64,000 nucleotides of DNA from the NCBI GenBank assembly GCA_965178125.1, contig OZ237755.1, positions 310,001 through 374,000 on the forward strand, read 5' to 3'. A program made the position numbers and the translations under genes. The notes under the pieces were generated by a model that was given only the letters and a program-made list of their open reading frames with translations, was not told the DNA's origin and made no database searches. Positions 22,501-33,299 of this stretch are shown here, piece by piece (the stretch's first letter is position 1; each line of letters begins with the position of its first letter). The DNA comes from Bilabrum cf. latius. Its lineage: Eukaryota > Bigyra: Bicosoecida > Bigyra > Bicosoecida.

Positions 22501-25281
22501 TCATTCATTGCTGGCCCGCCGGAGCGCATACACCCCCGAAAAATCGCTCATGTGAATCTCGCCGCTCGTCGGGCTCCACGCCGGCGGCACGTTGCAGCTC
22601 GCGTGATGCGGCAGCTCCGACTCGATGCCCTTCGCCTCGAAGGCAGCGGCCGAGACATCGATCCACGACTCCCCTCCGTCCTCGCTCGCGTACTGAGCGT
22701 CGTTTCGCTGGTCACCGCGCTGCAGGTGCACATCCGCCAGAGGCACGTACGACCCGAGCGCCGCCACCTCCAGCACCCCCCCATCATCACCCCCGTTCGG
22801 GGGCACACCGCCCCGGCCGCTTCCACCGGCACGCACATTGAAAGCGATGTATCCGAGCTCGGCAAAGCCTAGGCGCGGGTCCGCCCTGAACGTGCTGTTG
22901 TCAAGGAGTCTCCAGCTGCCGGGGAGAGTGCCAGCAGACGCAAGGGCGCCGCCGGCCGCTCGAGTTCCGCTTCTGTGTGCAGTGCCAGACGCGGCCGCAA
23001 ATTCCCACACGCCGTACATGCCCCCCACGAGCAGCCTCACGGAACCCCCAGTTGCAGGGTTGTGCTGCGGCCGTGGATCGAACGCCTCCATCCCCGCGAA
23101 CCTCACGTTGTTGATGACAGCCAGCGCGTCCTCGGGAGCTGGCCTCGATGGAGGGGCCGCCAGCACGGACCATGTGTTCCCTGAGTCCGCGGACAGGAGG
23201 AGCTGGTCCCCAGCCATCTTGCTGAGCACCACGCGCGCGTCCAGGGGGTGGATGCTGGACGCTCGGACCCGGGTCGCTGCACCTTTCCCGTCCCTCCCTA
23301 GAGTCACCGAGGGCGTGGGCTCGAAGGTGCAGCCGCCGTCGGTCGACCGCATGTAGGACGCGTACACGATCGTGCTGTCGGGAGTGCAACCGGGGGTGCC
23401 GGTCCCAGACACCCGCGCATCGCCCTCATCAGAGCGAGGCGCCGTCGTGCTGCCCCAGAACAGCTTGCCGTCAGCAAGCGCGTCCTCCTCCACAGTGAAG
23501 TTGCCCACGACGGTCCAGCTCTCGCCGCGGTCCTCGCTGCGCACAATCAGGACAGGCGCGACGCCGTAAGACGTCAGCAAGATGCTGTCGTTCGTGGGGT
23601 GGAACTGCACCCCCCACTGCGCCCTGATCTGCCAGTAAGGAATGCCGTGCGGCGGGTGCTCGTGGGAGGGCCACTCGGGCTGGTTGTAGATCGTGAGTCC
23701 TTTCCAAGACAGGCCCCCATCCACGGTGAGGTCCAGGCCGTACTCCCGTCGCCCCACGGCGATGACGTCGTCCGACTGCCCAAAGGACATCTGCACCGCC
23801 TGCTTGAAGACCCCGCCGTGCGCGAAAGGCCTCCAGTTCATTCCGCCGTCGGTGCTCTCCAGCGGCGCCTTGAGGAAATTCGTCATCCAGGCACGCATGA
23901 TTGGCGGGTCCTTGGACTTGTTCTAATCCGCAGCGAGCGCCCCGGGGGCAGGCGGGGGGAAGTAGATCAGCTTCCTGTCCTGCTGGTTCTGCTCCGACGC
24001 GTTCGGGTAGTGGTACCCGGGCGTCTTGTAGTTGGCCGGGCCGTAGTCGATAAAGTTGGCAATGTAGGAGGCGTTGCTGCCCATGTGCCCCGTCCAGTCC
24101 CGCCACGAATCGCCCCCATCCATGGAAACGAGGAAGCTCTTGTCCTTGAGCTGGGCCATCGAGTAGGCCACCAGCACCTCGTCGTCGTGAGGGCTCTGCT
24201 CCAGAGCGTGCACGGCCCGTGCAGGGAGCCCCCCCGGCCTGGGGAACAGCACGGTGCGGTTCAACGACCCGCACGCGGTGTAGGGATTCCGCTGCGGGAC
24301 GCACTCGAACCCCTGCACCGAAGAGTTGGAGATGATGGCCCTGCCGGCAAGCGAGCCGGTGGAGGGCGAGGGTGCCTGCAGGACGGCAAAGTCGTTCACG
24401 TGGTCCTGCACCAGCTGCGACTTGGTGCTCCAGCCCACGGTGGTCTTGTTTGATTCCGAGTCCCGGGTGATGGTCCCCTGGAAGTGGACGAGGGGGCCCC
24501 CGGAGACGGACGGCTGCTGGTTGACGTTGATGCGGGCGTCCTCCCACAGCACGACAAACAGGCTGTACTGCAGCTCGGTGGCACCCGACTTCTTGCTTTC
24601 GTCAAATTGGGTCCGAGGCTGGGCTCGCACGACCAGATCCCATATGTGGAAGCCCTGCAGCGCGAATGGGGACCACGTCGCGCCGTCGTCCACCGAGACC
24701 TCGATCCCGATCGTCCTGTTGATAGGGTTCGTAACGAACATTACCCCGGTTTGTGGCTCCACCGCTAGCACCCTCCTGAATGCCCTCGTGGCAGACGAGC
24801 TCTTCATAAACTGCCAGGTCTCTCCTTCGTCGCGGGTGCGCCACCAACCGCTGCAATTCGAAACCTGCACGATGGGATCCCCACGGCAAGACACGAGCAA
24901 AAACGCCTACTAGGGATCCGTTGGGTGAAATACCACGGTGCCAGTGTGAGCGGCTGGGACTTCAACCGCAATAAACTCGGTTCCGTTCAGCCTGCGATTC
25001 GACACGGCCTACCGCCCCATGTCGGTCCCGTAGATCATAAAGTGCTCATTTACCGGAGATCCGCGGAAGACAGCATTCCATTCGGTACGATCAGACCCTT
25101 GACCGGGTCCCCACGGACCTTGGTTTGACTTGTGGCCGGGCCCGGGCATTGTATTTCGCTCCCATCCGGATCCGCTGAACGATGAAAACCCTCCGAGCTG
25201 AAGCGGACGTGGCAGCGTCCACTTGGCGAAAGAGCCGGTCAGTACTGCACAAACAATGAGAGCTAGCACGGCTCGCCTCAT
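22501..25281 (-). CDS. Secreted Asp-box beta-propeller protein (sortilin/Vps10- or GH74-like)
   Basis: 926 aa, no intron needed, UGA stop. In-frame UAGs lie at 23923, a tandem pair at 24907-24912 (context HPTDP-xx-AFLLVS) and 25009. At least nine S/T-x-D-x-G-x-x-W Asp boxes are visible, for example STDGGMNW, TVDGGLSW, SEDRGESW, SADSGNTW, SEDGGESW, TRDEGETW, SVDDGATW and SMDGGDSW, which predict one or two multi-bladed propellers. The signal peptide MRRAVLALIVCAVLTGSFA fixes the start at 25281. I find no transmembrane segment or cytosolic sorting tail, so this is not a full sortilin receptor; a secreted glycan-binding protein or glycosidase is the alternative. Confidence 0.72.
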
Positions 25282-25289
25282 GCTCAAAA

Positions 25290-25949
25290 TTATTCGCAAT
25301 GACGCGCTGCTGTGGTGAGTTGCGGAACTTGGGGGCCACCCCGTCGCCGGCGGCGCCGCGCAAGGCAAGGGCCCCATCCACCCAGCAGGGTCTGCTAATC
25401 CTAGGCAGGCGTGACCTCACACTAGTCCACGAGTGAGCTGGTAGGGCCCTTCAACTTGAAGGCTGGCGTGGCAACCGCGATGGCAGCCGACTCGGAAGCA
25501 GAGTGTCGACCCGACACACCAAACAGGGTGGACAGACCGGGTGCGGGATGCAACGGGCGCGACACAGGGTGGAAGCCGCGTGCTGCAGAGTGGTGCGCGG
25601 GAAAATGAGCTGTTTTAAATGGACATCTTGCCGAGGGTGCCGATGCTAGCTCTGCACGGGGCATGGACTTCCGCAACAGTATCGACGCACGAAGCAACAC
25701 ATGCAGCGACACGATAGACAAACGACTCCAAGAACCCACTGCTGTACTTATACTGATTGCATCAGCATGTCTAGAAAGCCGTACAGTCATGGACCTTGAT
25801 CCGGTCCCTCTGGGGGTGCTGACGTGTACTAGTAGCGTGCCAGTGGCAATCTCCAAGGAGAAGTCCTGTATTTGTCCTCGGGAACCGCCGTGGACCTGCC
25901 GGCACTTTTCATTAAATGGAGGGCAGGCTCGACTGGAGACATATTTCAT
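25290..25949 (-). CDS. Doubtful open frame upstream of the propeller gene
   Basis: A frame free of UAA and UGA runs from about 26129 down to UAA 25290-25292, with three UAGs near its end; an internal ATG lies at 25949. It has no domain, signal or repeat that I recognise. It would stop 9 nt before the ATG of the propeller gene. It is either a small hypothetical gene or non-coding 5' sequence; length alone is the support. The rest of 25282-26059 shows nothing else. Confidence 0.15.
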
Positions 25950-26059
25950 TAATTCTGTCCTATTTGCCTCTTGAAGATGCTGCCACGGTAGCGTCTGTAT
26001 CTCACCTGTGGGCCAGGTCGTTTTAGCACTAGACACACTGGCTGAGACGAAATGCTCAC

Positions 26060-28372
26060 ATGCAGGAATACCTGCCTGCCCCACTTGTCGGGCATTCTTT
26101 GTCAGAGAAATAGACATTCGTAGCTGCACTCAGCGGTCCGTTGCAATGGAGAGCTGCCTCGGAGCAGCGAAGCAGCGCCCCAGAGCCCTCCAGCGGTGTA
26201 CACATTCACTTTAAGCACGAACCATTGCTGTCGGAGTCTGTTGCAAGCGGCGGTCCAGGTCTTGCTGAGGCAGCGCATATTCGGATGAGCTCGCTCGACG
26301 GCTCCGATGAGCTCGCATTCGCGCTTTGTAGGGGATCCGTTGCAGCAACCAGGTCCACATCCCGCTCCTTGAAGACAAAGGGACTCAAGGCAGCGGTTAC
26401 GTGCTGGAAGTATCCTGCTCGAGTTACCCTCAGCATACCTACGCCCTCTGCCGACGCCGCCGTGGGTACTTCGGCGCTTCTGCTCTCGTCGAAGCACGCG
26501 AGCTGCGCAGCCAGCAGCTGCAAGCACGTCGCGTACGCGCTCGCAAACAGCGGATCCCTGCTGGTTGTGGACGTCAGTAGGATCGCAGAGACAGATCTCA
26601 TTAATGCACAAGAGGCAGCCAAGGCCGAGACCGCGAGAAGCGCGAGGCAGTTTAACGTGCCCTCTGCCATCCGCAGGATGAGAGAGGAAGAGGCTGCCCG
26701 CCGCATGGCACAAGGAGGTGGTGCAGCGCACGTGTCAGCCCGCGGGGCTCTGTTCCACTCGTAGATCCCCATTGGTAGGGGTGGGGTGTCTTGCGTGGCG
26801 CTCGCTCAGTCGGAGAACCCAACCGCTCTGCCCCTTGCTGTGTGCGCCGGGTACGACAGAGAAGTGGTCATTGCTGACCTAAGCGCGGGCGTGGCGCTGC
26901 GGCGGCTGTGCGGGCACCCCCGGTCGGTGTGGAGCGTGGCGATTCAGGACGCCGTGGCGGCCAGCCGCGAGCTGGATCTCGTGGTGGAGGAAGGGGGCAA
27001 GGAGGACCACGGCGCCGTCGAGTCGCTGCAGGCGGCAAGCATGGGAGCCATCGGGAGCATCATGTCCGAGGAGGGCGCGCATGTTCCCATCCGGCACGCA
27101 GGCGCTGCACCAAGTCGCACTCACAGCAGTGGGGCGGCAGACGGCGCGCATGTTATGGCGACAGCAGCAGAGGTCGAGGCAGCCCGACTGGCAGCGATGG
27201 AGAAATCCGAGGAAAGCGACGATGCCGACGAAGCTGCAGCAGAAGGGACTGCGATCGCCGCGGGGAAAGCCGGTGCCGGGGTAGACGCTGGCGCTGGCAC
27301 TGATGCAGCCGATGCCAGCGCTGGTGATGCTGGAGCAGGAGCCGAGGACTACGAAGTCCCGCTTGGCTCGGCAGCCCCCCTCCGAGAGAAAGAGCACGAA
27401 GGCGCTGGGGGTGCTACGGGTGCTACTGGGGGCGCTCCAGGTCCCGCAGCCGGAACCAAGGTGCCAGAACGCATCGCTGCTTAGCTACGCCGGCTGGTGG
27501 TCGTGAGCGGAGACCGCGGCGGTCACGTGATCACTTGGGATGCAGAGTCTGGGCAGGCCCTGTCGTGCATTCGTGGGCATACCGGACAGTGCACTAGACT
27601 CGCAGTCGATGCTCCGAGTGCCACGCTGCTCTCTGCAGGGCACTCTGACGGCAGCTTGGTCCGTTGGAGGCTCGGCATGCGAGGAGTTGAGCATGGGGAA
27701 CGAGGAGCCGTGGGCCATCGGCTGGAGGGCTGGCTATTGCACAGGGGCGCGGTGAGTCCCAAGGGTCTCACGCCTCTCGAAGACGTCCTTGAAGACGAGG
27801 CCGCTCGGGAGGAGGCTGCCGCTGTCAAGGCTGCTGCCGCTGCTGCCGCTGCTGCAGCTGGTGCTGGTGCTGGTGCTGGTGCTGGTGCTGGTGCTGGTGC
27901 TGGTGCTGGTGCTGGTGCGAATGAGCCGAGCGACCCGACGCTGAATGACCTGTCTGTCGATTGGCGCAGGGGCGTTGTGGCCGTGCTGCACTCTCACGCA
28001 GGCCCCGACCGGTCCCTAGGATTGGCACCGTTCGTGACCGAAGACGTGCTGCGATGCGTGTGCGTGAATAGCGCTCGTTCGCTGTGCGCGTTGGGTCTGA
28101 GGAACCTCATGACGAAGGACAGGCAGCTGGGCGCCCTGGATGGGATCCAGGACGAGCACGTGCCGGCGCAGCGGGTCGTGCTCTCGGGGCCACTCGCGGT
28201 CGTTGCGGCGCAGGTGCTGCCTGTGCGCTATGATTTGACCTCAAGCTTTGGATCGTCTAAGCCAATGCTGGCAGGCGCCGTGTTCTTGGGTGCTGGCAGG
28301 ATGGCCGAGACTGTGGATCAGCTATCGCCGTCGTCGGAGGGCGGCGCGTCAGGCGGATGCACGGTGTCCTGA
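26060..28372 (+). CDS. WD40-like repeat protein with acidic and Ala/Gly low-complexity insertions
   Basis: A 770-aa frame from ATG 26060 to UGA 28370-28372 with UAGs at 26110, 26762 and 27482. Beta-propeller blades are suggested by GRGGVSCVALAQ, LRRLCGHPRSVWSVAI, VVSGDRGGHVITWDAESG and LLSAGHSDGSLVRWRL, which resemble WD repeats with GH and W-D-like ends. Between blades lie an acidic Ala-rich insertion (about 27000-27480) and a (AG)n tract. The ATG at 26060 is the first in this frame and begins MQEYLPAPLVGHS. No orthologue is recognised. It converges on the LIS1 gene across a small hypothetical gene; both are WD proteins but I cannot show a link. Confidence 0.6.
27852..27920 (+). repeat. Hexanucleotide (GGTGCT)n tract
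   Basis: About eleven tandem GGTGCT units encode alternating Gly-Ala inside the WD-like gene, directly after an Ala-rich run. Such a tract is prone to length change. Confidence 0.85.
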
Positions 28373-28431
28373 CCCGCAGTGAATGCTAAATGCTTGCACA
28401 AATGTTTTATTTTTGGGGGGCTGAGAGAAAA

Positions 28432-29070
28432 TCACGACGGGCTGTTGCTGGCATGTGCCTTGGTAGCAGCTGGAGCCATCGAACGTGGTCTCGGGGTGGG
28501 CTCCACTAATGAGGCTGCCGCTGGCGTGACTTGCGCGACGCCAGGCCATCCTCTGTCACGAGACATCGCTAGCGTACCGTTTGTTTCCATCGCACTCCTT
28601 GCAGCGTCTTTGCCTGGCAGTGGTGTGGTCTCCGTTTCAACTCTGCCCTCGCGGATCGTGTCCAAGTGCGACACATCCGGACTGGCAATGGGCGCTGGCC
28701 GCTCGTCGTGACGATTGCCCCCGTCGAAGATAGCATCACTCCACCGCCCACTGCTGTGCGTTTGCGCCCGTTGCCTGGACGAGCCAGTGGCTGCTGACGG
28801 AGCTCTCTCCTTCAGCCTGGGTGGCGGGCTGCGCTGCTCCCCGTGATGGCCGGAGGAGGACTCCTCTCGATCACAACCCTGAATTTTTCCTCTAGAGAAA
28901 TTCGGGCTTCCACTGCCTTGTCCCTCATCGCTCACGCCTGCTGATCTGGAAGTTGTAGCCGGCGAGTGTTCCTGATCAGCATCGGCGGCTTGATGATAAT
29001 TCTCCATCGCCGACGCCATCGGCTTGCCATCTCGGTGACAGGTGGGTCCCGCATCCTTTCGCCTAGCCAT
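28432..29070 (-). CDS. Hypothetical disordered protein
   Basis: 212-aa frame from ATG 29070 to UGA 28432, rich in Ser, Pro, Arg and Ala, with no recognisable domain. The same frame stays open further upstream to about 29310 if UAG is sense (one UAG near 29115), so the start is not fixed. It lies between two convergent WD-repeat genes. Codon use is similar to neighbours but the evidence is only the open frame. Confidence 0.3.
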   Translation of the reverse strand: MARRKDAGPTCHRDGKPMASAMENYHQAADADQEHSPATTSRSAGVSDEGQGSGSPNFSRGKIQGCDREESSSGHHGEQRSPPPRLKERAPSAATGSSRQRAQTHSSGRWSDAIFDGGNRHDERPAPIASPDVSHLDTIREGRVETETTPLPGKDAARSAMETNGTLAMSRDRGWPGVAQVTPAAASLVEPTPRPRSMAPAATKAHASNSPS

Positions 29071-29526
29071 GTAAATACTGGTTTGGAGCTTATTCTTTGC
29101 GGCAGCAGCCCGAGCTCGTGGCTACTCTGCCGCAGAAACACCTGACTGGACGGCTTCAGTAGGGATCAATGGGGGGTTCGTATAGCCATGGTTGCTTCCA
29201 TTCTAACAAAGGATGGTGTCTGCGGCTCCCAATGTTCCCGGTGACTGCTTTATTTTCAATGGCGAAGAACCCGATCTTCGCCGCTCGCTGTCTGGATGTT
29301 CCCAGTGCATGTCAACTTGGTCGGACTCGTGGCACTGTTCCTGCCGGTGTTCCGGGCAGACTGCATCCGATCCTATCAAGCAATTCCCCATTGAGTACAC
29401 TCGAGTAAAAAACAAACAGACAGAGCGATCAGAGATTATGCGCGGTGATTCGACAGCCTGATTTCGACACCACTGATGGCAGACCGGAACCAAAGCATCC
29501 CGGTGGATCATGATTCATGATTCATG
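29071..29526. other. Intergenic, nothing clearly recognised
   Basis: 456 nt between the hypothetical gene and the LIS1 stop codon. The upstream extension of the 28432-29070 frame covers roughly half of it. No RNA gene, repeat or named regulatory site is visible. Confidence 0.4.
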
Positions 29527-31660
29527 TCACCGCCCGTCCCACAGGATGACCTCCCCGGCCGCTGTGCCAACGAGGTACTTGGCGTGCTGGCCGCCTCGTC
29601 CCCCCGCCCCGCCCGCGATCGCGACGCACCTCCCCTCACCTGGCCCGCTGCCAGAGGGCCCCATGGCGCCCTCGATCTGCTCCTTCCTGCGGCCTCGGGC
29701 CGCATCAAAGAGCCTGAGAGCCCCGTCCTCGCCAACGGAGACTACCAGCCCGCCCGACGGGTGGAAGGCGATCCCGCGCAGCCAGCCAGTTCCCGCCCTC
29801 ACTGTCGCTATACAAGCGGCGCCCCCTGGAGCAGGTACTGCACCTGCCCTGTGAGACGTGACGGCAGGCAGCTCAACCGTCCACACGCGCGCTGAGCCGT
29901 CTCGGGAGCACGTGGCAATGAAGCCACACCTTTCCACGGGGGGCAGCTGCAGCTCACTAACTCCATCCCCGGGACCAGCCGCACCTCCAGTGGCAGCTCC
30001 TTTGTCACCCGTGGGCAGTCCAGCAGAGAGCACGCGCGCCGCTGCTCGGATGCTGCGGTGCAGCCCTGCCACTGCCTCCCCAGAACTCGGAATGATGGCC
30101 ACGTCCTCCACGGCGTGTCCGTGTCCGAGCCGAGCCAGCAGCACGCCGCCGCCCGAGGGCACCGCGGCGCCGTCCTCGACGCGCGTGCTCGCCGCCCTCA
30201 GCTGCCCCGCAATGCCACCAGGAGCCCCGGGCTCGCCCTCCCTCGCAGAGGCAGCGGTGCTGGCGCCCCCAGGGAACACAATTGACTGGTCCTCGTCATC
30301 CACCCAGTAGCCGCGCGGCCCGAACAGACCGCTGCCGGTCCCGTTCGCGGCTGCTGCACCTCGGGTCTTCCCGATTCCCTCCTCCTCGTCTTCCTCGTCC
30401 TCTTCGTCCTCAAAGTCACCTCCACCCCCTTCGATGCTTGCACGCAACAGACCAGCGGCACTAAACACAGAGGCCGTGTGGTCCAGGCTCCCAGCGACCA
30501 GCAAGCCGGCTCCCCCGACGGAGCCGCCGGATCGCACCCTCAGCACCGCCTCCGAGTGCGCTCGCACGGTGGCCAAACACGTCCCTGCCGAGGTGTCCCA
30601 CAGCCGCAAGCAGCAGTCCCTGGAGGCACTCACCAGCACAGTCACGCGCTACTGATCCTCCGCCCTCGCCCCCCCGCGGCTCTCCGCAGCCCCTGCACCA
30701 GCACCAGCACCAGCCCCTGCACTAGACCTGGCCCCCGGTGACACTGCCTCTCCCTCTCCCTCCCGAAAATCATCCCCAGCAGCATCCTCCGGCGCCACTA
30801 GATGCTTCGGTATGCTGCAGAAGCAAACAGAAGTGACTGCCTGCGTGTGGCCGGCCAGCGTCCTCCGTGGCCGCTGGGCTCGCACCGAGTCAGCAGTGGC
30901 AGCTGCCGACGGATGGCCGGCGGCCTTCGATGCGCCTAACGTATCCATCTGCCAGAGCTTGATGGACCTGTCTGCGGAGCTCGTAGCCACTGTGGAGCCC
31001 GTTGGGTCTATCGTCACATCTAGCACCTCAGCTGTGTGGCCTCGCAACGAGCGCTCGAATGTGCCAGCTGCAATGTCCCAAACCTGCGCGCGCAAAAATT
31101 CTGCTGGTATTGGTTGAGTGCGTCTGTGCATTGCAAGAGAAATGGACATGCTCCTCAGAGATTCGGTCTCTCACAATCGCAGTTGAGTCAGCAGACGAGC
31201 TGACAGCAAGCGGCATGGTGGGGTGCAGCGCGATCCCAGTGACTGGCCTCCTGTGCATCCGAAGCCGCGATGCAACAGGCTCCACAGGTCGAAAATCAAG
31301 TCTTGTCAAAGCGCTCGGTGCTACTCTTGCGCTTGCAGCGCCACCAGCTCGTACCTATTGCTCTAGCTGCAACACCTTGGCTTGCAGCTTGAGCAGGGTG
31401 GTCCACTTTCTTGCTAGCTGGGATGTTCGGCCCGCAGCTTTCGGTTTGGGGGTGTCGCTTAAGCTTGCCTCTCGCCTAAAGGCCGCAGCCGCATCAGCGA
31501 AACGCTTTCCTTCGTCAACTGTCTCCAAGTACTCCAATATCGCAACGTGCCTGCGAAGCTATCCAAAATCTTCAATTCTCTACTATGCCCCATTCTACAG
31601 GAACGAACGACAGGCGTGGCGATTCACTTACAAATCTTTCTACTATCGCTCAGAAAGCAT
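29527..31660 (-). CDS. PAFAH1B1: LIS1 / PAFAH1B1 orthologue, dynein regulator
   Basis: Exons 31632-31660, 31175-31550 and 29527-31083 (653 aa, UGA). Introns of 81 and 91 nt have GTAAGT/GTGAGA and CGCAG ends. The spliced start reads MLSER-UAG-UAG-KDLHVAILEYL, which aligns without gaps to the LisH start LSxRQ...L..AI..YL of animal and fungal LIS1; the first UAG falls on the near-invariant Gln. Next come RKWTTLLKLQAKVLQLE (the LIS1 coiled coil), HRRPVTGIALHP, and WD repeats including VWDIAAGTFERSLRGHT at the second splice junction. Other UAGs: 31355 and 30649. LIS1 binds the dynein motor and stabilises its microtubule-bound state. The protein is about 240 aa longer than usual because of low-complexity insertions between blades (Ala/Gly repeat near 30700, acidic stretch near 30400). 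Confidence 0.92.
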
Positions 31661-31858
31661 AGTCTTTGTCACCGTCCAGGCCGATCTGCAAACTGCCAGG
31701 ACAGGTCAAGGGTTCGCCTTGAGCAGCGAAGGTTCTGCTTAACACTCGTCATCACTACTTGCGAGACCTGCCGGTGGAGTGAAGCAACGCTCAGCAATTT
31801 GAAGGCAATAGCAGGCCCCTCTGTTCAAACCTACTGCGCGTTTTAGGTGATTATAGGG
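31661..31858. promoter_or_regulatory. Short bidirectional promoter, LIS1 / FkbM methyltransferase
   Basis: 198 nt separate the LIS1 ATG (minus) from the methyltransferase ATG (plus). The segment is clearly less GC-rich than the flanking coding sequence. No specific motif named. Confidence 0.4.
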
Positions 31859-33085
31859 ATGAAGTCCCCAGAAGCTCTTTGTTTGGTATTGATTGCGAGC
31901 ATGTGCTGCTTCATTTCGGGGGCGTTGCAGAAATTCGATGCATCAGTCCACGCGGTCACTGCAGCCAAAGTGGCACCCCGAAAACTCCACAGAAAAGTGT
32001 TCCCGTTTATGCAGATACTAGATGTCAGATTAGGGCAGGAGCGAGTTACAAGGGAATCTCGTACGGCGGTAGAAGAAGCCGCGGGTATTGCGTCCGACCT
32101 TGACGTCATGAATGCTCTCATCAGAGCAGTAGGGAGAGACTCTGCCATTAATGCGGTTGGTGTAATGGGACTTCGAGATATTCGAGCTGTTCTTGCTGGC
32201 ACCCCGTCTCCCCTCATCGTGGAGGTCGGAGCTGCACTTGGAGACGACACTGCAGTATACGCTCTACTGGCTGATAGGGTGATTGCGTACGAAGCAGGGC
32301 CGCAAACTGCGAGGAAATTGTCGTCTACGATGGATGATTTGAAGCAGCTGATGGCTCAGCGAGGTGTGGCAATTGCAAATGTGACGGTCGTGGGCAAGGC
32401 CGTGAGCGACCGCGCCGGCACGATGGACCTCCATCTCGTGTGGGGAGACTCCGACGCGGCCAACTTGACTGTGGGTGGTGTGGTGAGTGCAGACGACGAT
32501 GAAGGCAGCGCTCCCGGTCGCGTAGAGAGCCTTCAGGACTCGCTGGTGCCCCAGCCGTGGGCGGACGGCCTGAAGGCCGAGGGCCGGCGGGGGGCCACCA
32601 CAGTGCCCGTGGAGGTGGTACGGCTGGACGATCAGATCGACGAGCACGTGGATTTCTTGGAGATCGACGTGCAGGGGGCTGACTTTGCGGTGCTGCGGGG
32701 GGCTCGGCGGCTGATCGAGGAACACGGGATTGGGGTGATCCGGGTGGAGTTCACGCCGTTTTTGTTGCGCCAGGCGGGTGATGACCCGGTCGAGATGCTG
32801 CACTGGCTGTACGACCGGGGGTACGTCTGCTTCGACACGCCGGCAACGGTGGAGGGTGCCTGGAAGAGGACCATGTGGCAGGCCGCCCGGCAGTTCGTGG
32901 CTCAGCCGGGGGGCGAATGGGGCGGGGAGGGCAGGCCAGGGACCGGGGAGCGGCGACTGGGGGGCGGGCTATCCAGGGGTCCGGTGCTGTTCGAGGACTT
33001 CGTGAAGGCGCTGGAGAATTCCATGTTTGAGTTCTCCGGCAAGTAGATCCAGATGTATACGGACCTGCTGTGCTTTCAGAACTGA
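31859..33085 (+). CDS. FkbM-type SAM-dependent methyltransferase, secretory pathway
   Basis: 408 aa with an N-terminal signal sequence or anchor (MKSPEALCLVLIASMCCFISG). The SAM-binding region reads LIVEVGAALGDDTAVYALL, then VIAYEAGPQTARKL, and the FkbM hallmark FLEIDVQGADFAVLRGA follows. A FkbM-type enzyme O-methylates sugars or small molecules; with a signal sequence, methylation of glycans in the secretory system is a reasonable inference. A UAG at 33044 would end the protein after FSGK in the standard code; here the frame runs twelve more codons to UGA 33083-33085. There are no introns. Confidence 0.82.
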
Positions 33086-33299
33086 GAGGAGCCCTCGGTG
33101 AGGGCTGGTCCTTTGGTGGCAGGACTATGGTTGCCCAGCGACTTCATGCCATAGAGGACCGATCTATATGATTAAATTTCGGCTGAGGCTCACAACAATC
33201 ACCAATGACGCAAGCACGCAATGCATCGAAGGCTGAGGTCGTCCACCCGGAGCGATAAATTCGAGTTGCAGTTGTTCGAACCTCACTCTTTTTGTTCTC

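Noticed and set aside
26206-26772. 188-aa minus-strand frame with hydrophobic stretches
   Set aside because: It is antisense to the start of the WD-like gene, whose plus-strand frame extends far beyond it.
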